This document shows positions 51,712-59,518 of a stretch of 64,000 nt of DNA, in pieces. The notes beneath the pieces are model-generated. The model did no database searches, was not told the DNA's origin, and saw only the letters and a program-made list of their open reading frames with translations. How positions within the stretch are numbered: position 1 is the first letter of the stretch; each line of letters begins with the position of its first letter. Position numbers and translations under genes: made by a program. Source of the DNA: Actinomycetospora lemnae (GTDB lineage Bacteria > Actinomycetota > Actinomycetes > Mycobacteriales > Pseudonocardiaceae); NCBI RefSeq assembly GCF_028737315.1, contig NZ_JAQZAO010000021.1, positions 1 through 64,000 on the forward strand, in the 5' to 3' direction.

Positions 51712-52719
51712 TCACGCGGCCGTCGTCGGCACGGTGGGCAGTTGCGCGGGCAGGGTGTGGCGGCCGGTGAGGCGGGCCCGGGTGCCGTAGTGCTCCTCGC
51801 GCCACGCCGGGGTGTAGACGGTGTCGAGGTAGCGCTCGCCGAAGTCGGGCGCGAGCGTCACCGCCGTCATCCCCGGCCGGCCGTGCTGGTTCAGCCACGC
51901 CTGGGCACCCGCGACGACGGTGCCGGTGGAACCGCCGAACAGGAACCCGCGCATGGCCAGGCGCTGGCACATCCGCAGCGTCTCCGACTCGGAGACCACC
52001 ACCACGTCGTCGACCAGGGAGCGGTCGAGCGCGGGCGGGGTCATCCCCATGCCGAGGCCGGGGATCCGCCGGGTCGCGGCCGGTCCGCCGAAGCTCACCG
52101 AGCCCTCGACGTCGATCGCGACGACCGTGACGTGCGGGCGGTGCTGCTTGAACCAGCGCGCGGTGCCCATCAACGTCCCGCAGGTCCCGGCGCCGACGAA
52201 CACGACGTCGACGTTCGGGAAGTTCGCCGCGATCGCCGGGCCGGTCTGGGCGTAGTGCGCAGCCGGGTTCGCCGGGTTCTCGTACTGGTTCAGCGAGATG
52301 GCGTCGGCGTTCCCGTCGCAGATCCTGGCGACGTACTCGCGCCGCGCACCGAGCAACCCGGTCTCGGGGTGCGGCACGTCGACGACGTGGACCTCGCCGC
52401 CGAACGCCTCGATCAGCCGCCGCGTCTGGACGTTGCAGCGGTCGTCGGTGACGCAGATGAAACGGTAGCCGCGGTTGGCACAGACCATCGCCAGGGCGAC
52501 ACCGAGGTTGCCCGACGACGACTCGACGACGATCGACCACGGCCTGAGGCGGCCCTCCGCCTCGGCGGCCGCGACCATGGCGGCCGCCGCCTTGAGCTTC
52601 ACCGAGCCGGCGAAGTTCATCCCCTCGACCTTGAGGTACAGGTCGTGCCCGACGGTGGTGCGCAGGTCGACGAAGAGGTCGTCGGTGTTGTACTGCTGGG
52701 GACCGGTGATGACGGTCAT
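51712..52719 (-). CDS. PLP-dependent cysteine synthase family protein, SbnA-like
   Basis: A 335-residue fold-type II PLP enzyme. The Schiff-base lysine is Lys41 (GMNFAGSVKLKAA), the substrate loop is VESSSGNLGVALAMVCANRG (about residue 65), and the phosphate cup is GAGTCGTLMGTARWF. It resembles SbnA, which joins O-phosphoserine and glutamate in 2,3-diaminopropionate synthesis, more than housekeeping CysK. It has no SbnB partner nearby. The ATG is at 52719. It is divergent from the thiocyanate hydrolase-like operon, and could assimilate sulfide derived from it or have a separate role. Confidence 0.87.
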   Translation of the reverse strand: MTVITGPQQYNTDDLFVDLRTTVGHDLYLKVEGMNFAGSVKLKAAAAMVAAAEAEGRLRPWSIVVESSSGNLGVALAMVCANRGYRFICVTDDRCNVQTRRLIEAFGGEVHVVDVPHPETGLLGARREYVARICDGNADAISLNQYENPANPAAHYAQTGPAIAANFPNVDVVFVGAGTCGTLMGTARWFKQHRPHVTVVAIDVEGSVSFGGPAATRRIPGLGMGMTPPALDRSLVDDVVVVSESETLRMCQRLAMRGFLFGGSTGTVVAGAQAWLNQHGRPGMTAVTLAPDFGERYLDTVYTPAWREEHYGTRARLTGRHTLPAQLPTVPTTAA

Positions 52720-52965
52720 GGCGACCTCCTCGACTCTGCGCTGTCCCGGTGCGTGCTCCTGATCTGTTCGAGAAGCATGGGTTCCGGGGACCGCCGCAGC
52801 GATGGTGTGACCACCCGAGCCAGGTGGGGCTGTCCCCCGACCCCGCGTCCCGGCGCGCCGGAACAGCGCCTGGTCGTCGCCGCACCATCGACCCCTTCCG
52901 GAGTGAGCCGCTTCACATTACTCTGCCGTTCGGGCTAGCCCGGTGAGGCGACAGGGGGAACAGTC

Positions 52966-53790
52966 GTGGGCAACTCGGTGATGGGCGATCTCTCGAGCCA
53001 GATGCGTGCGGCGCTGCACCGCGTCCAGGACTGGGCCTATCCCGATCAGATCGATCACGAGACGTACCAGGCCTACATGAAGACCCCGCACGACGTCGGT
53101 GGTGAGCCGGACGCCCCCGCCTTGTTCGAGGACAAGGAGGAGGAACAGTGGGAGCTCAACACGTTCGTCACGTGCGAGGTCCTGGGATGGCGGGGGATCT
53201 GGACATCAGAGGAACGCCGACGGATCGGGAACGTCGATCTCGGGCGGACGAACTACCTCGGCCTGCCCTACTACGGCCGCTGGTTGTGGGCGATCGCCCG
53301 TGTCCTGGTGGACAAGAGGCACATCACGCTCGGTGAGCTGATCGAGCGGGTGAGCGAGGTCCGGGATCGTCACGCCGGCGGCACCGGCGGACCCATCGAT
53401 GCCGCGCCCCGCACGACCGGGGACATCGAGGCGGTCGCACGGAACCGTCACCACCTCGATGCCGTCGGCAAGGGTGATCCGCAGTGCTTCGCCGGCACGG
53501 CGGGCACGCCCGGGTTCGCGGTCGGCGACGCGGTGTCCGTGCGCGAATTGCCGACCATCTTTTACACGCGCACGCAGGAATACCTGAGGGGCGCGAGCGG
53601 AACGGTGGTCAAGGTCTCCTACGAGAGCCTGGCGCCGGAGGACGAAGCGTTCGACCGGGAAGACCAGGAATCGGAGTGGTTCTACATCGTGCGCTTCCGC
53701 CTGGCTGACCTCTGGGAGGCCTACACGGGGTGCGCGAACGACACGCTCCAGGCCGAGATCTCGGAGCGGTGGCTCCGACCGGCGGTCTGA
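52966..53790 (+). CDS. Thiocyanate hydrolase/nitrile hydratase beta-alpha fusion subunit
   Basis: This 274-residue protein unites two domains that are separate subunits in Thiobacillus thioparus thiocyanate hydrolase. Residues 1 to about 150 match the beta subunit (TPHDVGGEPDAPALFEDKEE, EQWELNTFVTCEVLGWRG, NYLGLPYYGRWLW). Residues about 180-274 match the alpha subunit, an SH3-like barrel (GDAVSVRELPTIFYTRTQEY, LRGASGTVVKVSYESLAPED). The fused plan is that of nitrile hydratase beta, but the sequence is closer to thiocyanate hydrolase as I recall it. GTG 52966 has AGGGGG 8 bases upstream. It begins a three-gene operon. Confidence 0.85.
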   Translation: MGNSVMGDLSSQMRAALHRVQDWAYPDQIDHETYQAYMKTPHDVGGEPDAPALFEDKEEEQWELNTFVTCEVLGWRGIWTSEERRRIGNVDLGRTNYLGLPYYGRWLWAIARVLVDKRHITLGELIERVSEVRDRHAGGTGGPIDAAPRTTGDIEAVARNRHHLDAVGKGDPQCFAGTAGTPGFAVGDAVSVRELPTIFYTRTQEYLRGASGTVVKVSYESLAPEDEAFDREDQESEWFYIVRFRLADLWEAYTGCANDTLQAEISERWLRPAV

Positions 53791-53828
53791 GCGGCCGCAT
53801 CGACCGCGGGGACGAGGAGGGAGACGGA

Positions 53829-54557
53829 ATGGCGGAGACGGACCTGGACGGGTCGGGGCACGACACGCACCAGCACGCCGGCACGGCACCGATGGTCGAG
53901 GAGGTCACCGACTTCGAGGTGCTGGAGATCGCCCTGCGAGAGCTCGCCATCGAGAAGGGCCTGTTCACCGCCGAGGACCACCGGCGCTACACCGAGCACG
54001 TGGAGCAGCTCGAGCCGGCGGCCGGGTCCCGGTTCGTCGCGAAGGCCTGGGTCGATCCGGATTTCCGGCGGCTGGCACTGGACGACGCCATCGCCGCCTC
54101 GCAGGAGATGGGCATCGACTGGCTCCACCCGACCGGATTCGGCACCCCCAGTGACTTCACCGCGTTCGAGCTGCTCGAGGACACCCCGACGCTCCATCAC
54201 GTGATCGTCTGCACCCTGTGCTCCTGCTATCCCCGCCCGATGCTGGGCATGTCACCGGAGTGGTACCGGACGCCGAACTACCGCCGCCGCATCGTGCGCT
54301 GGCCGCGTCAGGTCCTCGCGGAGTTCGGTCTCTACCTGTCCGAGGACGTCGAGGTCCGCGTCGAGGACTCGAACTCGAAGCACAGGTTCATGGTTCTCCC
54401 GGTCCGGCCGGACGGTACGGAGGGCTGGAGCGAGGAGCAGCTCGCGGAGATCGTCACTCGCGACTGCCTGATCGGGGTCGCCCTGCCCAAGCCCGGGGTC
54501 ACGTCGAACGCGACCCGCCCGCTGCATCCCGCGATCCGCCCGGTGACGAGCGACTGA
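53829..54557 (+). CDS. scnC: Thiocyanate hydrolase gamma / Co-type nitrile hydratase alpha subunit
   Basis: A 242-residue catalytic subunit. The metal claw VCTLCSC has Cys128, Cys131 and Cys133; Thr between the first two Cys residues marks the cobalt type, and Cys131/Cys133 would be oxidised to sulfinate and sulfenate. YPRPMLGMSPEWYRTPNYRR and PRQVLAEFGL are the family core. Length and claw numbering agree with T. thioparus SCNase gamma as remembered. The enzyme hydrates SCN- to carbonyl sulfide and ammonia, or a nitrile to an amide. A Streptomyces ToyJKL-type nitrile hydratase is the main alternative. The ATG at 53829 follows a GAGGAGGGAG site. Confidence 0.88.
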   Translation: MAETDLDGSGHDTHQHAGTAPMVEEVTDFEVLEIALRELAIEKGLFTAEDHRRYTEHVEQLEPAAGSRFVAKAWVDPDFRRLALDDAIAASQEMGIDWLHPTGFGTPSDFTAFELLEDTPTLHHVIVCTLCSCYPRPMLGMSPEWYRTPNYRRRIVRWPRQVLAEFGLYLSEDVEVRVEDSNSKHRFMVLPVRPDGTEGWSEEQLAEIVTRDCLIGVALPKPGVTSNATRPLHPAIRPVTSD

Positions 54558-54573
54558 GCCACGGGGAGAGGAC

Positions 54574-54936
54574 ATGACGACCGACCACGACATCTCCTCC
54601 GTCCGCGTACGGACGCTGGAGCACATCGTCGAGCGCGGGCAGACGTGGGAACGGATGGCAGCGCGGTATCGCGTCACCAATCCGGTGCCACCCTGGAAAT
54701 CCAGTCTCGACGCCACGTGCGACGCGCTCGACGAGGAGGGCGCGACGCTGCCCCTGCTCACCCGTCGCGACGACGAGGACCGGATGTCCCGGGAGGTGTA
54801 CACCTCCCTGCCCTACCCCGAGAACCAGCTCGTCGCCTTGGCGCACTCGCTGGTGGCCCGGAACGTCGTCGACGAGGACGAACTGGCCGCCCGCCTGGAG
54901 GCGGTACGCGCACGACTCGACGCGGCCGGGGCCTGA
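54574..54936 (+). CDS. Cobalt-insertion activator, P15K/NHase accessory-like
   Basis: A 120-residue helical protein placed where the metallochaperone of these enzymes is expected. RGQTWERMAARYRVTNPVPP then PWKSSLDATCDALDEEG and PENQLVALAHSLVARNVVDE recall the N-terminal domain of beta subunits, to which activators (P15K, P14K) are related. It would deliver cobalt to the gamma subunit and aid cysteine oxidation. ATG 54574 lies 16 bases after scnC with GGGGAGAGG. A hairpin overlaps its stop. Confidence 0.7.
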   Translation: MTTDHDISSVRVRTLEHIVERGQTWERMAARYRVTNPVPPWKSSLDATCDALDEEGATLPLLTRRDDEDRMSREVYTSLPYPENQLVALAHSLVARNVVDEDELAARLEAVRARLDAAGA

Positions 54937-54947
54937 TCCGGCCCCGG
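54926..54947 (+). terminator. Hairpin at end of thiocyanate hydrolase operon
   Basis: CCGGGGCC (54926-54933) and GGCCCCGG (54940-54947) are exact arms with a 6-base loop that begins with the TGA stop of the accessory gene. It probably ends the operon. Bases 54948-55220 show no gene I can support. Confidence 0.6.
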
Positions 54948-55220
54948 TGGATCGTGCCGACGTCGTCCGACCCGGGGGAAAGGTGGAGCCGCCTGTCGGC
55001 ATCCAACCGACGAGCTGCGCATCACCACGAGGCCCCTCGGGGCAGCGGCCTGATGGTCCGAGTCGTCTGGATTCGTCAGCACTGGCTGCGGGGGACGTAT
55101 CCCTGCTCGCATCCGTCCTCGGTCTGCTGGTCACCCGAGGACGTGCACGCCCGCCGCGCGGGTGCTCGCCGAAGAGGGCCGGCCAGTCGACAGGTCCGTC
55201 GCAGCGCGCAAGTGGGCGCG

Positions 55221-56000
55221 TCATCGCGGGTCGGTCAGTTCGATCCAGGTCGGCGCGTGGTCGCTGGTCTTCTCCTTGGCGCGGACGCCGCGGTCGACGC
55301 CGGAGGCGACGAGCCGGGCGGCGACGGCCGGGCTGAGCATCAGGTGGTCGATGCGCAGGCCCGCGTCGCGGCCGAACGCGTTGCGGACGTAGTCCCAGAA
55401 GGTGTAGATCCGCTCGCCCGGGTGCAGCGTCCGCAGCGCGTCCGTCCAGCCCTGCGCGGCGAGCCGGTGGAACGCGTCGCGCACCTCGGGGCGGAACAGG
55501 GCGTCGTCGACCCAGCGCTCCGGCTTGTGGACGTCGAGGTCGGTGGGCATCACGTTGTAGTCGCCGGCCAGGACGACCGGAACGCCGCGTGCGAGCAGGC
55601 TCGCGGCGTAGCCGATGAACGCCTCGAACCAGGCCAGCTTGTCGTCGAACTTGGGACCGGGAGCCGGGTTGCCGTTGGGCAGGTAGAGGCAGCCGATCAC
55701 GATGCCGTTCACTATCGCCTCGATGTAGCGCGACTGCCCCGGATCGGGCTCGCCCGGGAGACCGCGTCGGGTCTCCGCCGGCGACTCGCCGCGAGCCAGG
55801 ATCGCGACCCCGTTCCAGCTCTTCTGTCCCAGCCAGACGGCCTCGTACCCGGCGTCGCGAAGGGCGGCCGCGGGAAACTTCTCCTGCGGCGCCTTCAGCT
55901 CTTGAAGGCAGACGACGTCCGGCCGGGCCTCCGCAAGCCACTCCAGCAGGACCGGCAGCCGGCCGTTGACGCCGTTCACGTTGTAGGTCGCGATCTTCAT
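55221..56000 (-). CDS. xthA: Exodeoxyribonuclease III
   Basis: A 259-residue AP endonuclease/3'-5' exonuclease for base-excision repair. It has Asn7 in MKIATYNVNGVN, Glu34 in VCLQELKAPQ (metal ligand), AGDYNVMPTDLDV near residue 146 and the C-terminal SDHAPTWIEL with the catalytic His. Length is normal. ATG at 56000 begins directly with the first strand. It is a stand-alone minus-strand gene at the edge of a decayed region. Confidence 0.93.
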   Translation of the reverse strand: MKIATYNVNGVNGRLPVLLEWLAEARPDVVCLQELKAPQEKFPAAALRDAGYEAVWLGQKSWNGVAILARGESPAETRRGLPGEPDPGQSRYIEAIVNGIVIGCLYLPNGNPAPGPKFDDKLAWFEAFIGYAASLLARGVPVVLAGDYNVMPTDLDVHKPERWVDDALFRPEVRDAFHRLAAQGWTDALRTLHPGERIYTFWDYVRNAFGRDAGLRIDHLMLSPAVAARLVASGVDRGVRAKEKTSDHAPTWIELTDPR

Positions 56001-56823
56001 CTCGTCGGTGCGCCTCGTCCCACCGTCACCACGACCAAGGCCAGCTCGCGCACCGCCACGAGGTCACGCTATCCGGCTGGCATCAGGCCGCGGCCGGTGG
56101 CGGACCGGGTCCGCTCGGTCCCCGGGCCGGCGGGCTGCGAGTCATCGCTGGTGGCGGGCAGAACTCGGTCAGGGAGACCAGTCGGCGCAGGTTGATGAGA
56201 TGCCCTCCAGCGCGGCCCGGTCGTCGATCGGCGGCCGTCCACTCGGACCACGCGCCGGTGGCCGTGGCGGGATCGACGGCTCGAGCAGCTCCCACAACCG
56301 ATCATTGACCAACGCTGCCGCTTCGACCTCGCCACGAACGGCGATGAGGTCTTGCTCGACCTCCCGGAGCGGCGCAACGACCACCCAGAGTTCTGAGACC
56401 AGGTTGAGCACGCCCTCGGCGAAGTGTTCGCCCTGAGCACGCGAACTCGTCTGCGCAGCTCTGACCCGCGGAGTCGATGTCATACCGCTGACATGCCTGC
56501 ATGGTGTCGCGTGACTGGTGGGGGTAGTCGAAAGCGATGGAGTGGCGCGATGACGGACGCGCAGAGCGCGACGATTGCTTCGAGAGCTCCGAGGCTGGCG
56601 AACCGACACTCCGGTCCGCGTCGCGGTCCTCGCCCGGCCCGGGGCTCCCGCCCTGCGCCTACGGCGACGGGGAGCCGGTGTCCAGCGACGATCCCGCGCG
56701 CACTCCTTCGAGCTGATGCCGTCCACTGAGCACCCCTCACGACCTCGTTCTCTGCATCTGGCGAGATTGCGAGAGCGAACCCTCGAACGCCGACCGCGAC
56801 ATGATCAATGGGGAGGCCCCGCG
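56001..56823. other. Gene-poor 823-base stretch
   Basis: No intact gene is supported here. It contains a short transposase-like remnant (56199-56325, minus strand) and several long but low-complexity frames. GC and codon structure are less regular than in flanking genes, as expected of decayed DNA. Confidence 0.6.
56199..56325 (-). pseudogene. IS5-like transposase N-terminal remnant
   Basis: About 42 codons on the minus strand read VNDRLWELLEPSIPPRPPAR then GPSGRPPIDDRAALEGI. This is the start of IS5-family/DUF4096 transposases (family pattern: LTDEQWxLIEPLLPPxR, GRPRxDDRxALNGI). After Ile the match ends, the frame goes to unrelated sequence, and neither the DDE domain nor terminal repeats are seen. 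It marks a past insertion. Confidence 0.6.
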
Positions 56824-57372
56824 ATGGACACCAGCGATGACCGGGTAGACGCTCGCCACACCGGGGACGGCCTCGATCCCAAGGTCGACCGACCGAGGCC
56901 GTCGATCACTGATAGACGGACCGGCACCCGGGTGATCACGGCTGGTCCCATTCTCCACGCGACGGCCGCGGCTGAGCTGCGCCGCGTGGCCAAGGCTCTC
57001 TTGGCCCACTCCGACCACCCGCTCCTGATCGACCTCACGGCCGTTCGCTATGCCGAGTTCGCCGCCTCGGTCGTGCTCCGCGACCTGGCCTACGAGGCAG
57101 GCGACGCGGACGTCGATCTTCGCGTCGTCCTCGACCCCGCAGCACATGAGGTGGCCCGGGCAGTCCTCGACGACGAGACGCTGTTCGAGATCTATCCCGA
57201 CCTCGCCACTGCTCTGCCACACACCGCCAACGCCGCCGGACCACCGCCGGCCACGACGCCGGTCGCCCTCTCACTCGGACACAGCGCGGAACACCGTCCG
57301 GCGGCGGTATCCCTGGAACCGTCGCTCCACTATCGTGCGCGTTCGTCGTCAGCGCCTGGCTCGTGGTCGTGA
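56824..57372 (+). CDS. STAS-like protein with degenerate phosphosite
   Basis: A 182-residue protein. Residues about 25-135 form a STAS-like domain (GTRVITAGPILHATAAAELR, HPLLIDLTAVRYAEFAASVV, VDLRVVLDPAAHEVARAVLD). The DSSG site is replaced by AEFAAS, so phosphorylation is uncertain. The C-terminal 45 residues are low-complexity. The start is ATG 56824, with GGGGAGG 9 bases upstream. It lies inside the decayed zone and may itself be undergoing decay. Confidence 0.6.
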   Translation: MDTSDDRVDARHTGDGLDPKVDRPRPSITDRRTGTRVITAGPILHATAAAELRRVAKALLAHSDHPLLIDLTAVRYAEFAASVVLRDLAYEAGDADVDLRVVLDPAAHEVARAVLDDETLFEIYPDLATALPHTANAAGPPPATTPVALSLGHSAEHRPAAVSLEPSLHYRARSSSAPGSWS

Positions 57373-57476
57373 CGTCGAGAGCCTCTCGCAGTTCGAGGGC
57401 GGGCGCGTCGCCATCACAGCGCTCCGCCGGTCCCGGACCGACATCCGCGGTCGGCGCTGCGGGATGAGCAGGTGTC

Positions 57477-58459
57477 ATGATCGAACGCTTCGGTTCCCCG
57501 CTGGTGCACACGAGCGACCTGGACGAGCTGGTTGCGAAGGTCAACCAACTCATGTCGAACCACACCGTGGCTCCGTCGCGCCGGGGGGAGTTCACCGCTC
57601 GCGTCGATGGGTTCCAGGGCCCGGGACTGTCGATGCTCCGTCTGGATTACGGGGTGCCGCTGCGGGTGCGCGCCGACCCGCTCGATGACTACCTCGCCGT
57701 GTGCCTGCCGTTGACAGGGTCGATGGAGGTGGCCCACAAGGGGGTGTCGTTCCAGGCTGCGTCGGGAGCCCATGCATTCCTGGGCACGCCGGACGGGGAG
57801 CTGGTCATGGACTGGGACGGGCAGCTGACGCTGCTGGTGCTGCGGGTCGAGGTCAGCGATCTGCGGCGTCTGGCCGCCCAGATGATCACTGAATTGCCGG
57901 GTGAGGTGGACGGGCTGACGTTCGACCCGGTCTTGGACTCCGCCACGGTCACCCCGGCGGCACTGAGTCAGGCCCGGCTGCTGGGGACACTGGTCGGGGC
58001 TGCCCAGGACGGGCAGGTCAACCCATTGGCAGTCGCCCAGCTGCGGGAGCAGGTGCTGGGCACCCTGCTGCTGGGCCAGCCGAACTCGTGGTCGCGGGTG
58101 CTGCGCTCGGGCGCCCCGTGGCACTCAGGGCGCTCCGCGATCCACGACGCCGCCGAGTACATCGGCCTGCACGCCCACGAGCCGCTGAGCGTTGAGGGGA
58201 TCGCCCGCGCGGTGGCGCTCTCGGTGCGGGCGTTGCAGGCCGGGTTCCGTCGCGAGTTCGGCCTCACCCCGAAGCAGTACCTCCAGCAGATCCGCCTCGA
58301 TCGCGCCCACGACGAGCTGCCGCCCACGGCCCTGGCGTGCGGGTCATCGACGTCGCTCATCGGTGGGGATTCACCAACTCGGGACGGTTCGCCGCCGCCT
58401 ACCGGCGTCGCTTCGCCGCCGCCCCCTCGGCCACCTTGTCCGACGCGACTTCGCCCTGA
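57477..58459 (+). pseudogene. AraC regulator with single-base frameshift
   Basis: The reading frame from ATG 57477 encodes an AraC protein with an N-terminal cupin-like domain (YLAVCLPLTGSMEVAHKGVS) and the first helix-turn-helix (EPLSVEGIARAVALSVRALQ then FRREFGLTPKQYLQQIRLDR). After about codon 281, at 58320/58321, the second helix continues only in another frame: VRVIDVAHRWGFTNSGRFAA then AYRRRFAAAPSATLSDATSP, stop at 58457-58459. One missing base explains it. The original protein was about 327 residues. It may be a true mutation or a sequencing error. Confidence 0.75.
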
Positions 58460-58778
58460 GCCCACCTCGTCCCCGCCGCGAACAGCGGGTGGCAGCACCC
58501 GGCGGCTGGTGCGGGTTCCGGCCCGGCGACGCGCGGATTCCGTCTCGGGATCGCCTAAGTCAGCCCCTACGGTCGTGTCCGCAGGCCCAGTGCTCGCTCA
58601 CGCCGCCCCCACCACACCCTTGTCGTCACGGCCGAGACGAGTGGGGCAGCACCGACGCGAGGACAGCGCTGCTCGGTCGAGAGGAGACGGCCGAGGGCTG
58701 CCCCGTGGTCCGTCCCCTTCGTGCATCCGGCCGGTCCCGGCCTGCCACAGGACCGGTGGAAACGAGAGGTGACGGGTG

Positions 58779-58926
58779 ATGGCAGACGAACGCCGAGAGC
58801 GCTCGGTCGCGATCCTGGCCACCGACGGCGTCGAGCGGGTGGAGCTCGAAGCGCCCGCGGTGCGGAGCCCGCACCGAGCTGTTGTCGATCCACGACGGCG
58901 AGATCGCCCCCGCCACGAGCGCCTGA
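58779..58926 (+). pseudogene. DJ-1/PfpI protein, N-terminal remnant
   Basis: From ATG 58779 the sequence MADERRERSVAILATDGVER then VELEAPAV matches the first strand of PfpI/DJ-1 family glyoxalase or protease proteins. A frame change near 58863 is needed to continue as GARTELLSIHDGEIAPATSA before a stop at 58924. Only about 49 of roughly 180 codons remain; the nucleophile Cys elbow is gone. The stretch 58460-58778 shows nothing else. Confidence 0.6.
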
Positions 58927-58957
58927 CCCTCCCCGGCTCCCGAGAAAGGACACGAAC

Positions 58958-59401
58958 GTGGACTTCGTCGAGCGGCCCGAACACCTGCCCCGCTCGCACC
59001 GCGAGGCGATGCAGGCCCTCACGGTCCGCATGCGCCAGCCCGACACTCGGGGCCTGATCACGTTCGAGGACCTCGTTCTCCACCGGCTCCTCGCCACGCC
59101 CGAGGGGCGCCGGGAGGCCGGCGCGTTCGTCGAGGACTGGATCGGCATCCTGCTCGCCTACGACGCGCAACGGCAGGCGGACCTGGTGCACACCCTGGGG
59201 GTCTACCTCGACCAGGGCGGCGACTACGACGCCACCGCGGCGGCGCTGCACATCCACCGCTCGACGCTGCGCTACCGCCTCCACCGCATCCGGGAGCTGT
59301 CGGGGCACGACCTCGGCCACAGCGACACCCGGCGCAACCTGCACGTCGCGGTGCGGGCCGCCGTCGTGGCCGAGCCGGCCGTCCTGCCCACCTCGGAGTG
59401 A
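58958..59401 (+). CDS. PucR-type helix-turn-helix domain, N-terminally truncated
   Basis: A 147-residue protein with only the C-terminal part of PucR/CdaR regulators: ITFEDLVLHRLLATPEGRRE, LVHTLGVYLDQGGDYDATAA, ALHIHRSTLRYRLHRIREL. The last is the DNA-binding helix-turn-helix. The sensor domains (normally 300 or more residues) are missing. GTG 58958 has AAAGGA 8 bases upstream, so a short protein may still be made. Its place directly after the PfpI remnant suggests a deletion joined two genes. Confidence 0.65.
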   Translation: MDFVERPEHLPRSHREAMQALTVRMRQPDTRGLITFEDLVLHRLLATPEGRREAGAFVEDWIGILLAYDAQRQADLVHTLGVYLDQGGDYDATAAALHIHRSTLRYRLHRIRELSGHDLGHSDTRRNLHVAVRAAVVAEPAVLPTSE

Positions 59402-59518
59402 GCGACACGGGAGGAACGGCGGCGCTCAGGGCCGGAAGACCGGCGGACGCAGCGGCGTGGGGCGCCACGACGCGGTCCGCCACCACAGCCCGCGGGGTGT
59501 CGGCCATGTGGTTCCCGT

